From contig JAHWDD010000007.1 in NCBI GenBank assembly GCA_023897205.1, forward strand, positions 3,100,001 through 3,164,000: 64,000 bases of DNA, written 5' to 3'. Shown piece after piece: positions 11,732-24,900 of the stretch. The translations under genes were made by a program, and so were the position numbers. The DNA is from Exophiala sp. HKRS030. Its lineage: Eukaryota > Ascomycota > Eurotiomycetes > Chaetothyriales > Herpotrichiellaceae. Under the pieces are notes generated by a model that did no database searches, had not been told where the DNA came from, and saw nothing but the letters and a program-made list of their open reading frames with translations. Positions within the stretch are counted from its first letter, which is position 1; every line of letters begins with the position of its first letter.

Positions 11732-14700
11732 ATGCCAGGACGACTTGTAGAGAAACCCAAGAAGAGGGTTCTCACGGACGCCACCAACACTCACAATGTC
11801 CTCAAATCCCCACCTTCTGCGAAGAAAAGGAAACTCAACGACAATGGTCTTAACGGTGGCTTCAGTTCGTCACAGGCCGGTCCTAAAGGCATCAGGTCTA
11901 AGCTTGGGTCTAGTCAACCCAAGAGTCAATTTGAGACTGAAGTCTTGGAGAAGATGACCCAGGATATTACAGGATTAAAAGAAAATAACTCAGAGAAGGA
12001 TCAACAGTGGGACAGACCAAGTTTGGCAGATTTTCGACCTGATCAAGATGATCTATGCTTTCAACAGATAGAGATTGAAGAGGGGACTCTTCACGGTGGT
12101 AGAGTCACCTTGAAGATGTTTGGTGTTTCAGAGGTCAGAGAGTCTTGTCTGAACGTGCGCGGTTTTCAACTAACCTGATTATACTCAGACCGGACATTCG
12201 ATCCTCCTCCACGTTACCGATTTCTTACATTACCTATACGTCGCGGCTCCAGTAAATTTCCAACGTCAAGATGTGGAGGGTTATAAAGCATTCCTTGAAA
12301 CCCAACTTGCTCAACATCAGCCTGCAATTCACTCTGTACAAATGGTACTTCGGGAAAATCTCTACGGTTTCCAGGGCAATCAAAAGAGCCCCTATCTCAA
12401 GATCACTGTTACAGACCCAAAGTTCATCAACAAACTTCGATCGGCACTTGAAGATGGGCGTGGGAACTACAAGGGAATGTGGAAAGCCGTCGAGGGCAAG
12501 ATCCTTACCTTCGACAGCATTCAATACGTCCTGCGCTTCATGATTGATACAGGCGTTTCTGGTATGTCCTGGGTTGGGGTTCCGGCTGGCAAATACCATG
12601 TTATGCCTGAATACGAATCTCAATCGAATTGCCAGATTGAAGCATATTGCCACTATCGAGATCTTGTGTCACATGGCTCCGAAGGTGAATGGGCCAAAAT
12701 GGCACCCCTCCGCATTCTTTCGTTCGATATTGAATGCGCAGGCAGAAAAGGCGTCTTCCCGGAACCCAACATCGATCCAGTTATTCAGATTGCCAATGTT
12801 GTCACCAGATACGGGGAGACCAAACCATTCGTCCGCAATGTATTCGTTCTGGATACTTGCAGTTTGATTGTCAATACCCAGATATACGAGCATGACTCTG
12901 AAGCCAAGATGCTGATGGCATGGCGAGAATTCCTCGAGAAAGTCGATCCGGATGTGATCATCGGTTACAACATCGCCAACTTCGACTTCCCATATCTTCT
13001 CGATAGGGCAAGACACCTGAAGCTATCAAAGTTTCCTTATTGGACCAGAATGAAGAGCGTGGTATCTCAAGCGCAAAGTACCAGCTTCAGCAGTAAGCAG
13101 ATGGGCAATCGTGACACGAAGGCAACCAACACGAACGGCCGTATCCAGCTTGATTTGTTGCAATTGGTACAGCGTGATCACCAGCTGCGAAGTTACACTC
13201 TCAATTCTGTCTGTGCTCATTTCCTGGGTGAACAGAAAGAAGACGTGCATCACACCATGATCACTGAACTGTTTAATGGTACTCCAGATTCAAGACGACG
13301 ACTAGCAGTTTACTGTCTGAAAGATGCTTATTTGCCCCAACGGCTTATGGACAAATTGATGTGTTTGGTCAACTACACCGAAATGGCCAGAGTCACAGGC
13401 GTTCCTTTCAATTATCTCCTTGCTCGTGGACAACAAGTCAAATTTATCAGTCAACTCTTCAGGAAAGCCCTTGAACATCAACTAGTCATTCCGAATCTTC
13501 CTAACGAAAGCTCCGATGAACAGTACGAAGGTGCCACAGTCATCGAACCCATCCGAGGCTATTATGATGTACCTGTGGCCACGCTTGATTTTGCTTCTCT
13601 TTACCCTTCAATCATGCAAGCACACAATTTGTGTTACACGACTCTACTAAATAAAACCAGTATCGATAAACTCAACATGAAGAAAGATGAAGATTACATC
13701 TTAACTCCCAACGGAGATTACTTCTGTACCGCGAAGGTGCGGAAGGGTCTGCTTACGCAAATTTTGGAAGAACTACTCGGTGCTCGCAAACGAGCCAAGC
13801 GGGAGCTTGCGAGTGAGACCGACCCCTTCAAGAAGGCTGTGCTCAATGGACGTCAATTAGCTCTAAAGATCTCTGCTAACTCAGTTTACGGCATAACTGG
13901 TGCTACGGTGGGAAAGCTGCCATGTCTTGCCATTGCTTCCAGTACCACAGCTTATGGTCGCCAAATGATTGAGAAAACAAAGCATGAAGTTGAGACGAAA
14001 TACACCATTGCCAACGGTTATTCTCATGATGCACAGGTCATCTATGGTGATACTGATTCGGTCATGGTGAAATTCGGCGAAAAAGATCTTGCCAAAACCA
14101 TGGAACTTGGCAATGAAGCGGCCAACTTTGTGTCTTCCAAATTCATCAAGCCCATCAAGTTGGAATTCGAGAAGGTCTACTTTCCCTACCTGTTGATCAA
14201 CAAAAAACGTTACGCAGGTTTGTATTGGACCAACCCTGAGAAGCACGATAAGATGGATAGCAAAGGAATCGAAACGGTACGAAGAGACAACTGCCGATTG
14301 GTACAAATCGTCATTGAAACAGTGCTCAAGAAGATTCTCATCGACCGTGATCTCGACGGCGCACAAGATTACGTCAAAGAGACCATCGCCAACCTGCTCC
14401 AGAACAAAATTGATCTGTCCATGCTGGTTATCACCAAAGCTCTTTCCAAGAAAGAATACGACGGTAAACAAGCTCACGTCGAGCTTGCTGAACGGATGCG
14501 CAAACGTGACGCAGGGTCTGCACCCGCACTGGGTGACCGTGTTGCCTACGTGATCGTCAAAGGCTCCGCTGGCAGTAAGAATTACGAGAAATCTGAAGAT
14601 CCCATGTACGTGCTGGAGAACAATGTACCCATCGACACCAAGTACTACCTAGACAACCAACTCGCAAACCCTCTCGGGCGTATCTTCGAACCTATCCTGG

Positions 14701-15110
14701 GCGAACGCCGTGCCAACTCCCTCCTCGCCGGCGACCACACGCGGTCTATCTCCGTCGCAGCACCGACGCTCGGTGGGTTGATGAAATTCGCCAAGAAAAC
14801 CCAGACATGCATGGGCTGCAAAAAACCACTTGTCGGCAAAGAAGAGGCGCAAGGCGCCGTCTGTGAGAACTGCCGCCCTCGCATCGGCGAGCTGTACACT
14901 CGGCAGGTCAAGAAAACAGGCGAGTTGGAAATCCGTTTCAACCGCCTGTGGACACAGTGCCAGCGCTGCCAGGGAAGCATGCATTCGGAGGTCCTGTGCT
15001 CCAGCAAAGATTGCCCCATCTTCTACATGCGCATGAAGGCCAGGAAGGAGGTCGAGGAATCAGGCAGGGAATTGGCCAGGTTCGATCATGATGTCGGTGC
15101 CATGTGGTGA
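11732..15110 (+). CDS. POL3: DNA polymerase delta catalytic subunit
   Basis: Family B replicative polymerase for the lagging strand, with 3'-5' proofreading exonuclease. Two exons: 11732-12133 and 12189-15110. The 55-nt intron (GTCAGA, CTAAC branch, TCAG) joins MFGVSE to TGHSILLHVTDF. Predicted length is 1,107 aa, normal for Pol3. Motifs: exonuclease FDIECAGRKG near residue 312; polymerase motif A DFASLYPSIMQ near 601; motif B SANSVYGITG; motif C YGDTDSVMV near 753; and two C-terminal cysteine modules from about 1008 (CMGC..CENC) and 1058 (CQRC..CSSKDC), the second of which binds a 4Fe-4S cluster in the family. The N-terminus carries a basic stretch (SAKKRKL) that could be a nuclear signal. 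No break or unusual substitution is visible. Confidence 0.97.
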
Positions 15111-16068
15111 TAGTCCTGTCGATAGTCACGAGTAGCTTACTACTACTACTACCGGCATCACAATACTCATTTCATTACACAACAGAGCTATTGGTCCAAG
15201 AACACCGAGCAACTGTTTCACCCATTATATCGTTCAAAAGGCCCTCAGATCTCGATGTCCGATCACAGGAAAGACAAGAAAAGGAGGGAAGGAATTCCAT
15301 ATCTGGCGCATCCATCTCGACTCAACCTGCACGCGTTCGTGTCACTGCTCACCGAGTTACTTCGTTCGGTATCATGTATATATGGACTCTGATGTATACT
15401 ATAGCCTGTATGTCCGTCCGTGTCTGATGACGACGATGACGACGCCACACCGATCGATGACTAAGTAGCATATTCAATTCACTTTGACAGCTCCAGCGTA
15501 GGAGACTAGATCCAACAGTCGACTTGGTCCGTAGGGTGATTACCGAGTGAAATGGTAAAATCCACCGTTGTGCAAAATTTTGGGCGACCACGTAGTTCGT
15601 GGAATCTTATAAATGTGGTGACTTGCGAGACACCTTTTGTGGTATAATGGCTAGAATATGTCATCACTAGTGAGTTAGATGTGGGGACGCAGGTGCGCTG
15701 GAAGGGGTTTGCTTCAAGTTGAAAAACGATATTTGATGACACACGCTTTGGACAAGGCTTTAGAAGAAGATCTCAATTCGCTATGTTGGGTATCTTAATT
15801 CGTAAAGGAGCAAGACGATTTTGTCAAGTTGGTGACAATTCCCTGACAGTGACCGTGGATGAATCTTTTGTGGCACAAGCATGCTCCATAGCTCAGCTAT
15901 TGAAAACAGTCCTTGACAATTCAGTCATCCATGTCTCTTAAACCGAACAGGAGCCTGAATGCAGATACATCGGTCGTCGGAGGTGGGAGCGACAAGATGA
16001 CATCCATAAGATAACATTCTGCTTGCAAGTCCGAAGTCGGCTATCGCCACGTAGTCTCGCATGTAGTC
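15111..16068. other. Convergent intergenic region
   Basis: The 958 bp between two convergent genes hold no recognisable gene. There is a CTACTACTACTAC run near 15139 and a GACGACGATGACGACG run near 15427. The rest looks like 3' UTR sequence. Confidence 0.6.
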
Positions 16069-17490
16069 TCACAGATCTGGATCATCTAAATCTCCAATCC
16101 TGCTCATCATATCGTCATCCCCGTATTTCGAGGTAATAAAAGAAGCACCATCCCATCCATCGTCAACGACCTGTGGTGTGTTGGCCTTGAGTGCTTCTTT
16201 CCTGATACTCATCGCCACAATAGCAATTCCGAGTGCATTCCACACATCTTGATCACTCTTACTAAAATCAAGACTGATCATTGTTCTCAATGATTCACCT
16301 GACAGTTGTTTCGAAGAGGTTGATATGGGTGGTGATAGCGTTTGGGCTGGTTCACGTCTTCCGTCAGGGTCATCAAAGGCGTGTTCGGCTGATGGATTCA
16401 GCGTCACAACGACCACGACGGAAGAAACAATAACTAGACCGGTGATAGTCGGACATAATTCATCAACCACAGTCTTTGGTTGGGTCACAGGCATATTGAC
16501 CATTGACAGATCGGTCTCAATGCTTTCGTGAACTTTGCGGTTGTGACGATGCCTTTCGGCTAGATTGTGGAGTTTGCTGGCCATTTCTTGAAGTGTCTTA
16601 AGAGTCGAACGCCCTTTCTTATGAGTGAGAATGATATGGGTCGCAAGGAAGTCGGGGTCTGAACTTGGTCGTAGTCCTACATCTCCTAAGGCCCAATTGA
16701 GGTATCTTTTGACAACACGTGCTAATATCCTCTCTCTACGCAGGCCTGGACTGACATGGTTCCTGTCGCGGACATCGTGTCCTGCCTCCAAGAGGTTTCG
16801 CAGGGCGTGAGCGGCACGGAATTGATTGTCTCGATTGCTGTGGATAAGGGCAAGATCAGTAGAATCCTCATGAGCAAAGACGCTGAGCGGTAATGTGTCA
16901 AAGTCAATCATCCAGTTCTGGGGCAGGAGAGGTTCGAAGCCTCGATAAGCAAGGTGGTAGAAAAGGTCTTGTTCTGTTTCCGACCACACACCAGAATCCT
17001 CGGGAATCTTTATAGCGGCGGCATGTCGCCTTGCCGCTTCCATTTGTTCTTCGTCCATGTCTTCGATTCTCCTTCTGTTGAGGTTGGTGGAGGCAAATGA
17101 AATAGCGTCATCATCTCTGGGTCTGAGTTGTTTGCGAAGGGGCGTTGTAGGAGGCGGCATTAAGGCCCGATCAGTGTCTGCCTTTGTCTGACCCGTGGAC
17201 GCGAAGTGACTTGAGTGAATGTCACCATTGTCACCAAATTTGTAGGGGATATAATCCGGACGAGACTTGAACAGCCTTCGCCTTTTGGCTGTTGGCGTGA
17301 AGGCATAAGCATCGTCTTGGTCTTCATCGTCATCTTCACCTGATTTTCGCTTCCTCCCATGAGACGGTCCGAGTGAGTTTGGGATCGCTTGGGCATCTGT
17401 CCGGGGGCCATCACGGGTTGAGTTGGGAACAGCACGGGTGAAGAAACCCGAGACAAAGCCAAAGGTTGATTTCAGTATCGACGTCGCCAT
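16069..17490 (-). CDS. Unidentified conserved-looking protein with bipartite basic signals
   Basis: I do not recognise the family. The single exon gives 473 aa from the ATG at 17490 (CTCCATGGCG, a good context); the frame is open 19 codons further upstream to 17547. The N-terminus (MATSILKSTFGFVSGFFTR) is amphipathic or hydrophobic. Basic clusters GRKRKS and AKRRRLFKSR flank an acidic run (GEDDDEDQDD), suggesting nuclear import. A compact, tryptophan-containing central region (WSETEQDLFYHLAYRGFEPL and LLPQNWMIDFDTLPLSVF) looks like a folded domain. A stretch of about 15 hydrophobic residues, GLVIVSSVVVVVTL (about 16400-16440), could be a membrane segment. The C-terminus is acidic. The composition and uninterrupted length argue for a real gene; function unknown. 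Confidence 0.75.
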   Translation of the reverse strand: MATSILKSTFGFVSGFFTRAVPNSTRDGPRTDAQAIPNSLGPSHGRKRKSGEDDDEDQDDAYAFTPTAKRRRLFKSRPDYIPYKFGDNGDIHSSHFASTGQTKADTDRALMPPPTTPLRKQLRPRDDDAISFASTNLNRRRIEDMDEEQMEAARRHAAAIKIPEDSGVWSETEQDLFYHLAYRGFEPLLPQNWMIDFDTLPLSVFAHEDSTDLALIHSNRDNQFRAAHALRNLLEAGHDVRDRNHVSPGLRRERILARVVKRYLNWALGDVGLRPSSDPDFLATHIILTHKKGRSTLKTLQEMASKLHNLAERHRHNRKVHESIETDLSMVNMPVTQPKTVVDELCPTITGLVIVSSVVVVVTLNPSAEHAFDDPDGRREPAQTLSPPISTSSKQLSGESLRTMISLDFSKSDQDVWNALGIAIVAMSIRKEALKANTPQVVDDGWDGASFITSKYGDDDMMSRIGDLDDPDL

Positions 17491-18236
17491 GGAGGTGTTC
17501 AGGAAGATATGTGATAAAGCGGTGGGGAGGTAGAAAAGGCTGGACACAGAAGCACGAGAGATGTAGCCAATGAGTCAAGAGGCAGTGAGATGGGATTTGG
17601 GTGTCGGTAGATCGGCTGGCTGGTGGTGAATATGTGAGTCGACTGGGATCAGGTTGCTGTTGAAGGTCGTCGGTGGAAGCCACGAAGCCTACAGTGACCG
17701 CAGGCACAGGACATGCTGGAATTGAGACTCCAAGGTTGAGGAATGGATGAAGCATGAAGCGTGGACTGAAAACGGCTTTGTGCTGGGCCGCAAAGAGCAA
17801 CGGTGTGTCCAATGTCGTTGATTGTTGTCACAAGGAGGCCTCAAACCAGGCCAATGGACCCCAGGAAGTTGGAAATTGTCCTGGAGGGACGCTTGCAGCC
17901 AATGACGCCCGACCTGCGACGATACGTCAGAGAACCACAGGCTGTCAAGGACTCATCGAAAATCCACGTTAGGCTTTAGGCGGACGTCGTGGCATCTTCC
18001 GCCTACCGCCTACCGCCTACGGCGCGCCGCACTGGAACCTAAAACCTGCACGTGGATCTGCAACGACCACTTAAGCTGTTTGCGGTTTGGCTTGGAACAC
18101 CACCAGACACGAAATCACGTGAAAAACAATTTTGTACGGAGTAGGAACCGTAATCGCATCGCACGATATCCAGTCTTCAGCCTCGATCTCTCAAGTCAAC
18201 AACTCTTCATGTCCTAAACTCGGCCTTTGACGCTTC
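17491..18236. other. Divergent promoter region
   Basis: About 750 bp between the divergent unidentified gene and TBCD. It contains three tandem CCGCCTA units near 18000-18020 and one perfect TACGGAGTA palindrome at 18135-18143. No gene is seen. Confidence 0.55.
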
Positions 18237-21200
18237 ATGGATGCCGCCGAGCATGATCTCGATGCGAAGCTCTACAAAGCATCCGGCACATTACTGGACG
18301 AACTCAAGGTCAAACTGCCTCTCCTCCTGTGTCATCCCAATACGACACCCCCTAAGCCTCGTCTTCGAGTCTTAGATAGCAAATGTGAAGAACTCAGGGC
18401 ACTTGTAAGCAGACCCTCCGAGGAGACCGGTGAGTCCCAGCCGAATCTCATGACTGATCGCACTACAGCTTGATCGCTTTCAAGAATGGCCTCAGCTATT
18501 GGATTCCTCTTTGGCCCCGTTGGTCCAGGGGCTGGCGGATGCTTTTGTCGGGTACATGGCGACTTCAGGCCATCGGTATAGCCAGCGCAAGCGAAGCGGT
18601 GACGACACGGTGTCTACGTCTCCACTGCCTCGCGCCGTCTGCCGGCTCGTCTATTCTTTTTGCAAGGTCAGAGGCTACAAGGTAATCGTGCGTTTGCTGA
18701 ACAATGAGCCAAGATATCTCGTGCCTATGTTGGAAAGTTTTCAATCATGGAGCCAGCCTGGTTTAGGCATGACCTGGGAGGAGCGGTATGTCATGTTGCT
18801 GTGGCTCTCGCACTTGATGCTGGCGCCGTTTGAGCTGGCCAATATGTCCATCGATTCCCCGAGGCACGATTTGTCTTCCACCACCTTGAACATTGGAGAC
18901 TTGCCAGGCATTGCCGCCGATGTGGTTCCCCTAGCCTTCGATCAATTGGAGCGATCTGGCAAGGAACAACAGACGGCTGCCATTCTCTTGGTTCGATTGT
19001 GTCTTCGAAAAGACATGCAACAATACAACCTCCACGGCAAGATCCTAGAATATGCCATCCGGACATTGCTCCATGATGAAACCCTGGTTGACACAAGCCC
19101 ATACCGTGCCTTAGGTCTGCTATCTCTACTTTTCGGCATCTTGAATTCCGCTTCCGACAGTGAGATTGCTCCGTATCTCGAGAAGATCGCTCAAGCCACA
19201 TTTACCATCTCTACCTCTCAAACCCACCAGCACAACGTCATCCGTGGCTTCGCTCCAGCAAGAAAACTATTATTAAAAATCATCCGCGTCGTTCTCACCC
19301 ATGGCATCTCCGCGAGCCAGACCAGTGCCTACATATCCGATGACTCGCTCAACTCGATGCTTGAGGATGGTATCCAATACTTCCTGGACGGCCTGGGCGA
19401 TAAGGACACGCCAGTTCGAATGACGGCTGCAAAAGCCCTCAGTATCATCGCCCTGAAGCTGGACACAGCCATGTCCGGAGAAGTCATTGAAGCCGTCCTT
19501 GCAACCCTGGAGGAGAACGTCTTCCTCGAAGACCCTCACACACGCAAGCTGATTCCCCTGACCGACCGTATCGGATCTGAGGTCATCGGCCTGAAGAGGA
19601 ACATCAACGCCGTCGACCCTCTGAAGTGGCATGGACTGATGCTAGCCCTGGGCCACTTCCTGTTCCGCCGCTCACCACCACCAACGATGCTGACGTCCAT
19701 AATCCAAGCATTGATCCTAGGGCTCGAATTCGAGCAGCGCTCCAATGTCGGCACCTCTGTCGGCGTTGGCGTGCGCGATGCCGCTTGCTTCGGTCTCTGG
19801 TCGGTAGCCAGGAAATACAGCACCGCGGAGCTCGCACAGGTCCACGTGACTGCATTCGCCGAACACAAACACCCGGGCTACGAGCACGTTGAATCCGTTC
19901 TCCAACTGTTGGCCTGCAAATTGGCTATCTCGGCCTGCTCCGACCCATCGGGTAACATCCGTCGCGGCTCTTCCGCGGCACTGCAGGAACTGATCGGTCG
20001 TCATCCAGACACCATCCGTGAGGGGATCTCGATTGTGCAGATCATCGACTACCATGCCGTAGCAAGGCTGTCGCGAGCGATGATCGAAGTGTCAGTCGAA
20101 GCAGCCTCACTCGACCCGATCTACCACCTGACACTGTTCCAAGCCTTGACCGAATGGCGGGGCTCTCGCGCTGTTGACGCCAACCAGAGACGCTGGGCTG
20201 CATCTCCCCTTCAGAAACTGGCACAACCATTAGCGGTCGACGAGCAATTGACCTTCGTACGCAGTGTCTACAGTCAGCTCCTCGATCTCAAGCCTCTCAA
20301 CGTCGGTACCACCGCTGGAGTCCGCCACGGGCTCCTCCTCGCACTGTCGGCCGGCATCTCAGCCCTCGCAAAACGTGACCAGAACCTCGCCACACCAGCA
20401 GCATGGCTCCCGGTGAATACTGTACTAGACCTGCACAGACTGACGGGAAAGATCGACGGTAGGGTCTCTGCAGACGTCGAATTGGTCATGGAGGCGATAT
20501 CGACCTTGATCCGGACCATCTCGGGCTCCATCGCCCTTCCTGGGCCTGAAACTGATAGTCTTGCCAATCCTCACCAGAGCAATTCGTGGATCACTTCTGC
20601 GTGGGAAGTTTTGTCTCGCTGCACGGGATCCAGCGGCCGCGATATGGTCGTCGACGCAAGTGCTGATGCGAACTTCGAGCTCATCAAACATCTGCCCTCT
20701 CATGAGAGCACTCGGATCTTGAACAATTGGCTTGATTCAACCAGCCAATCGCCGGCAAACTTTACGAGCAGAGCACGCATCAGAACTCTCAGTCTTGTCC
20801 ATCGACATCTGACGGAGGTGGAGTTGGCGGCTCCAGGCACGGGGTCTGCCGAACTGCATCGACGAATTGTTGCTTACCTTGTGGAGATTATCCAGGGTGG
20901 TTATAAAATCGAAACAAGAGTTGATGCGATGGACGGTTTACGCATCGTGCTCTCGGACGCTGCCGTTGTACTTACTGTCGATGAAGCTCGATACATCGCT
21001 GTCGCTCTGAATAAGGGACTGGCGGACTACACGAACGATCAGAGAGGCGATATTGGCTCAACAATGAGACTGAAGACCCTAGAAGCTGTAGAGTCGTTCC
21101 GAGATAACGTCAACATATCCCAAGAATTGTCGCAGATTGTCTTGGAGGCAGTCGTCCCTGCAGTTGTCAAATTGGCGGCAGAGAAGTTGAACAATGTTCG

Positions 21201-21951
21201 GTTCCGTGCATGGAGGTGTCTACAAGGTCAGCTCCGCTCAACTCGACCAGCAGAGATGTGGCCAGCATTCGATCATCTGAGCGAGGTCTCGTCGACGCAG
21301 TACTATGAAAACCTTTTACGTCTTCTTCACTCAGAATGGGCACGAACGCCGTTGTTACTAGGGTTTGTCTCGTCCGCAACGGCGGGGACTGAAGACATCT
21401 GCCGTGCAGCGTGCAACGCTTTCGTTGCGTATCACCATTCCCTGACAGACGCCCTCAGAGATGAGCTTGTGAGAGAAGTGACCAAAATTGTGCTGGGTCA
21501 AGTCGCAGAGAATGCAACCCAAGATGATAAGAGTGTGCTACCAATGCTCGATGTCCTATGCTTTATGATCGACCAGGATCTCTTTGACGACAAACAGCTG
21601 ACATCCGACAAGTTCGACTTTTTCACTGTTCTGGTGACAGTACAAAACTCAACTTCATCACTTGCACGCATTGAATCCCTGCTTAATGTATATTCACGGT
21701 TGCTTGAAACGTCAACCTACCGTGCATCAGCACTTGACAAGTTGTCAAGACAGCTCCTGCATCGTTGGCCGAGAGTACGCAACACGGCAGCTGACCTGTT
21801 GTATCTGCACAAGCCAAATGACACTTTGGCCGACTGGGATTGGAATGGGCAACTCATGCAGAATAAGCCGGTCGTGCTCAAAATAAGGAAGGCTTTGGGT
21901 GTTAGCTCTGGCACCCAGAAATCTGGAGCGGCTCGTCAGGTGGACTCGTAG
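18237..21951 (+). CDS. Tubulin-folding cofactor D (beta-tubulin cofactor D)
   Basis: Cofactor D (yeast Cin1, fission yeast Alp1) captures beta-tubulin and with cofactors E and C assembles the alpha/beta dimer. Two exons: 18237-18404 and 18469-21951. The 64-nt intron uses GTAAGC and CTACAG and joins ELRAL to LDRFQEWPQLLDSSLAPLV in frame. A nearby GTGAGT at 18430 would put a stop in frame, so it was not used. Predicted length is about 1,215 aa, the usual size, made almost entirely of HEAT/ARM-like helices. Recognisable segments are LPRAVCRLVYSFCKVRGYKVIVRLLNNE (near the N-terminus, 28 residues described only by its ends LPRAV and LNNE) and the VRMTAAKALSIIA and VRDAACFGLWSVARKYS helices. No break is visible. 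Confidence 0.9.
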
Positions 21952-24900
21952 ACTTAAATCGAAAAATTAGGTTGCAGACCGTGATGCACTTTTGCTATGC
22001 ATTTCAATCTCCGAGCATTGTCTCTGAGTTGTCGTCATTCGCCGAGGAGTGAATGCTGGCACATACTTATTCTTCATGATCTCATGGACGACCCTGCGTA
22101 GCTGGAAGGACGGGGTCGATTTGGCAATACTTCCCACTGTGACGCTCGAGCTCGTCGATTCGTAGTCACGTTGATAGGTCTGATGAGGCGAATAAAAGGC
22201 GTCGTAGAGTAAGACCTAGCCCGTCACGCAAGTGATGATTCAATGACTAGGAGAAGTAAGGTGGCGGATTGAGCGAATCGAGGTCACAAAATCGAATCGT
22301 TCCACGAGGGGAAGCAGAGCACAACCCAAAAAAGGAGAGTGTACCTGACATCCTTGATACCGATAGTTATGTTACCAGAAGACACGCGTAAGTGGGACAA
22401 GTGCTGTGCTTTGCTTTACTGCATTGCACGCACATTGCTTCCTAGCGCCTGACGGGCAGACTTCTTTGTTACTTTCACCTTCGAACCCCCAAAAGAAGTT
22501 GATCAACGATTCCGAGATGTGAAAGGGGGTCTCACAAGGGTGATGAGGGTCGATCGTATTTATTTAGGTTGACCTTGGATGTAATTGCATGCAGTGATGG
22601 CACAAGCAGTCTTGTCATCAGATATGGTTATCTTAAACGCTCACACTACCATGGTGCTTGCGGCCTCTGTTCATGACTGTTTTGTCTCTTGAGGAAGTCT
22701 CCTCAAGTTGGCGCGAATAGAACTGCATCAGTGCATTGTCCAGGTTGAGATCAAGATCAACACAAATACAGCAGGTGTCGTTCAACATCTGATAACGCCT
22801 GTTGCCAGAATCATTCTCGAGACGGCGAGCCCTGGAATGTGCATCCCAAGCACGCGAGGTCAGCCATTCGGCAATGGTTGAGGAAATTTGCGTCCTCGAC
22901 ACCTTGCGAGATATGATTTTTGCATCTCACCTATTCGGAGGAACCCTTGTTGACGGTGTGGCGAATCCACATCAGATAGAGTCATCGTCGTCTTTCCGAC
23001 ATGGCAAGTCTGCGTCAAGCTGATTCGGTCAACGTACTGGTGTTTCCAAGACGGACAGGGACCACAATTGTCCCAAGACTGCTCCCTAGCTGATAGCTAC
23101 ATAACCATGACGGCTAGGCTTCCCCGGACAGCCGGGTGCAGGAGACCAAATTCTAGTGGGTCAAGACTGGATATATCGGCACGTGGAGTACGCGTTGAGA
23201 CAACTCGTATCGAGTTGTCTAGGGACTGGAGGACCCTTCTGGTGGTGTGTTGGAATTGTCTAACTAGTTAGCTTGGTGGTTTAATTGGATGTTCAGCGTC
23301 ACCGTCTGCCTTCCAAAGGCCCGACGGCCCAGAGGTCCACTGAACTTGGGCTCACGAGCAGCTTCAAAGGACCACAGCGCGGGGTTGTTGGGAACAATCG
23401 AAACCACGGGCCCAAACCACAAAAGGTTAGCAACAAAGGTCCTTCTCAAGAAAATATAGGGGATTCGGGGTGCTCGGCTAAGGTGCATGCTTTTGGCGTA
23501 TCAGACGAGATACGATCAAATTTCGGAGAACTGCATGAGAGCTGGGGAGTGATCGACTGGATTCAAAACGATGTTCACTGACGATCCTGGTAGTCAGTAA
23601 GTCCGTGGACACGGAGGAGTTGGTCCTGACTTTTGATATCATCGAGATGGTGGAGATAAGTTTGAAAAAAACCACGACCAATGAAGTCATCAAGGGAGCA
23701 TGAAGTGTAGGTAGGCACAATCATCAGTGTTTCCTAGAAGGCACGAGGTTTCATGCAGAAGATTCTCCGAAGCTGGCCTTGGCTACCACGGCTACGCACG
23801 AAGTTACACGTACCGTTGAGTCCTTGACAAGAAAGATAGCCTATCCGTTTGTTCAGATGTCAACATCTGTTTGTACGCCGATGCGCCATCTTCATTCTCG
23901 GCTCCTCGTCTGGAACTCAGCAAAAGGAACCATCGGTTGGGACTGAACTCGTGTACCCGGTATGTAGTCCGTATAACCCCTTCGAGAATGGAGTGGCCCT
24001 GGAAACAGTGGATGCTCATGCTTTGTCTTTCGCCCGTGCCACGGCCCATGGTCAATGTCTCGCATCGGAACTAGTGAATACTTACTTACTCAAGCTGGGA
24101 GGCGCTCGCTAGGATTTTGACGCCATGCCCGGGCAACCAGGGGTGGGATGGATCATTATTGAAGGCGCCTTGGTAACCTGTAATATAGAAACCTTGGAGT
24201 TATAGGTTGTAGCTGAACAGGTCATGAGATGAAGGTCGAAGGCTCGTCGGTTGTGGAAAGCAGTGTCATGCAACCTCGAATGGGGCAAGTGCAAGATTGT
24301 CTGAGTTCATTTCAGTCTAAAATCAGATGCAGGATATGCCTTCTGGACGACACGTATCAAGCAGCTCAACAAATGTCAGCGCTGGATCAAGTCATTGAAC
24401 CCAAGTGGTGAAACACGTATGTGGAAGGGTTAAACGAGTTGTGCGGCTGTCCCAAAGTTCCACGATACACTTTCTCGCCTCCAATTTCTCTACTGTAGCT
24501 GATTGAGCGAGATGATGGTACGTGTCTGGTACAGTAATGATGGTAGGCACGCCAAAGGCAAAGCAAAGAGGCGTCGGTAAGACCAGGACTACGTAACATC
24601 TCCGGGACAAATGGCGTGCCGTGACCGTACCACGCAAGGAACGATCATGGATCAGAAACGAATTTCGGGACGTCCTGTTATCTGTCCGAATCTGAAGGCT
24701 GTGCATTTGCATGGGATGTGATGGTACGAGTATCACTGTCTGAGCAAACTGAGGGAACTGTTCCGTAACAACTTGGGCTACAGAGGGTTCCAATGTGGAG
24801 CTGTTAGAGAGGAAGGTATCGTCACCATGGCAAGTCTTTGTTCCACCAACATTCCCGACCTGGCTAGCTACCTGTGGACTTTCAGGCCGAACCTTTTGTG

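Noticed and set aside
18430..18468. GTGAGT at 18430 as the TBCD intron donor
   Set aside because: Splicing there puts a stop directly after the junction; GTAAGC at 18405 keeps frame.
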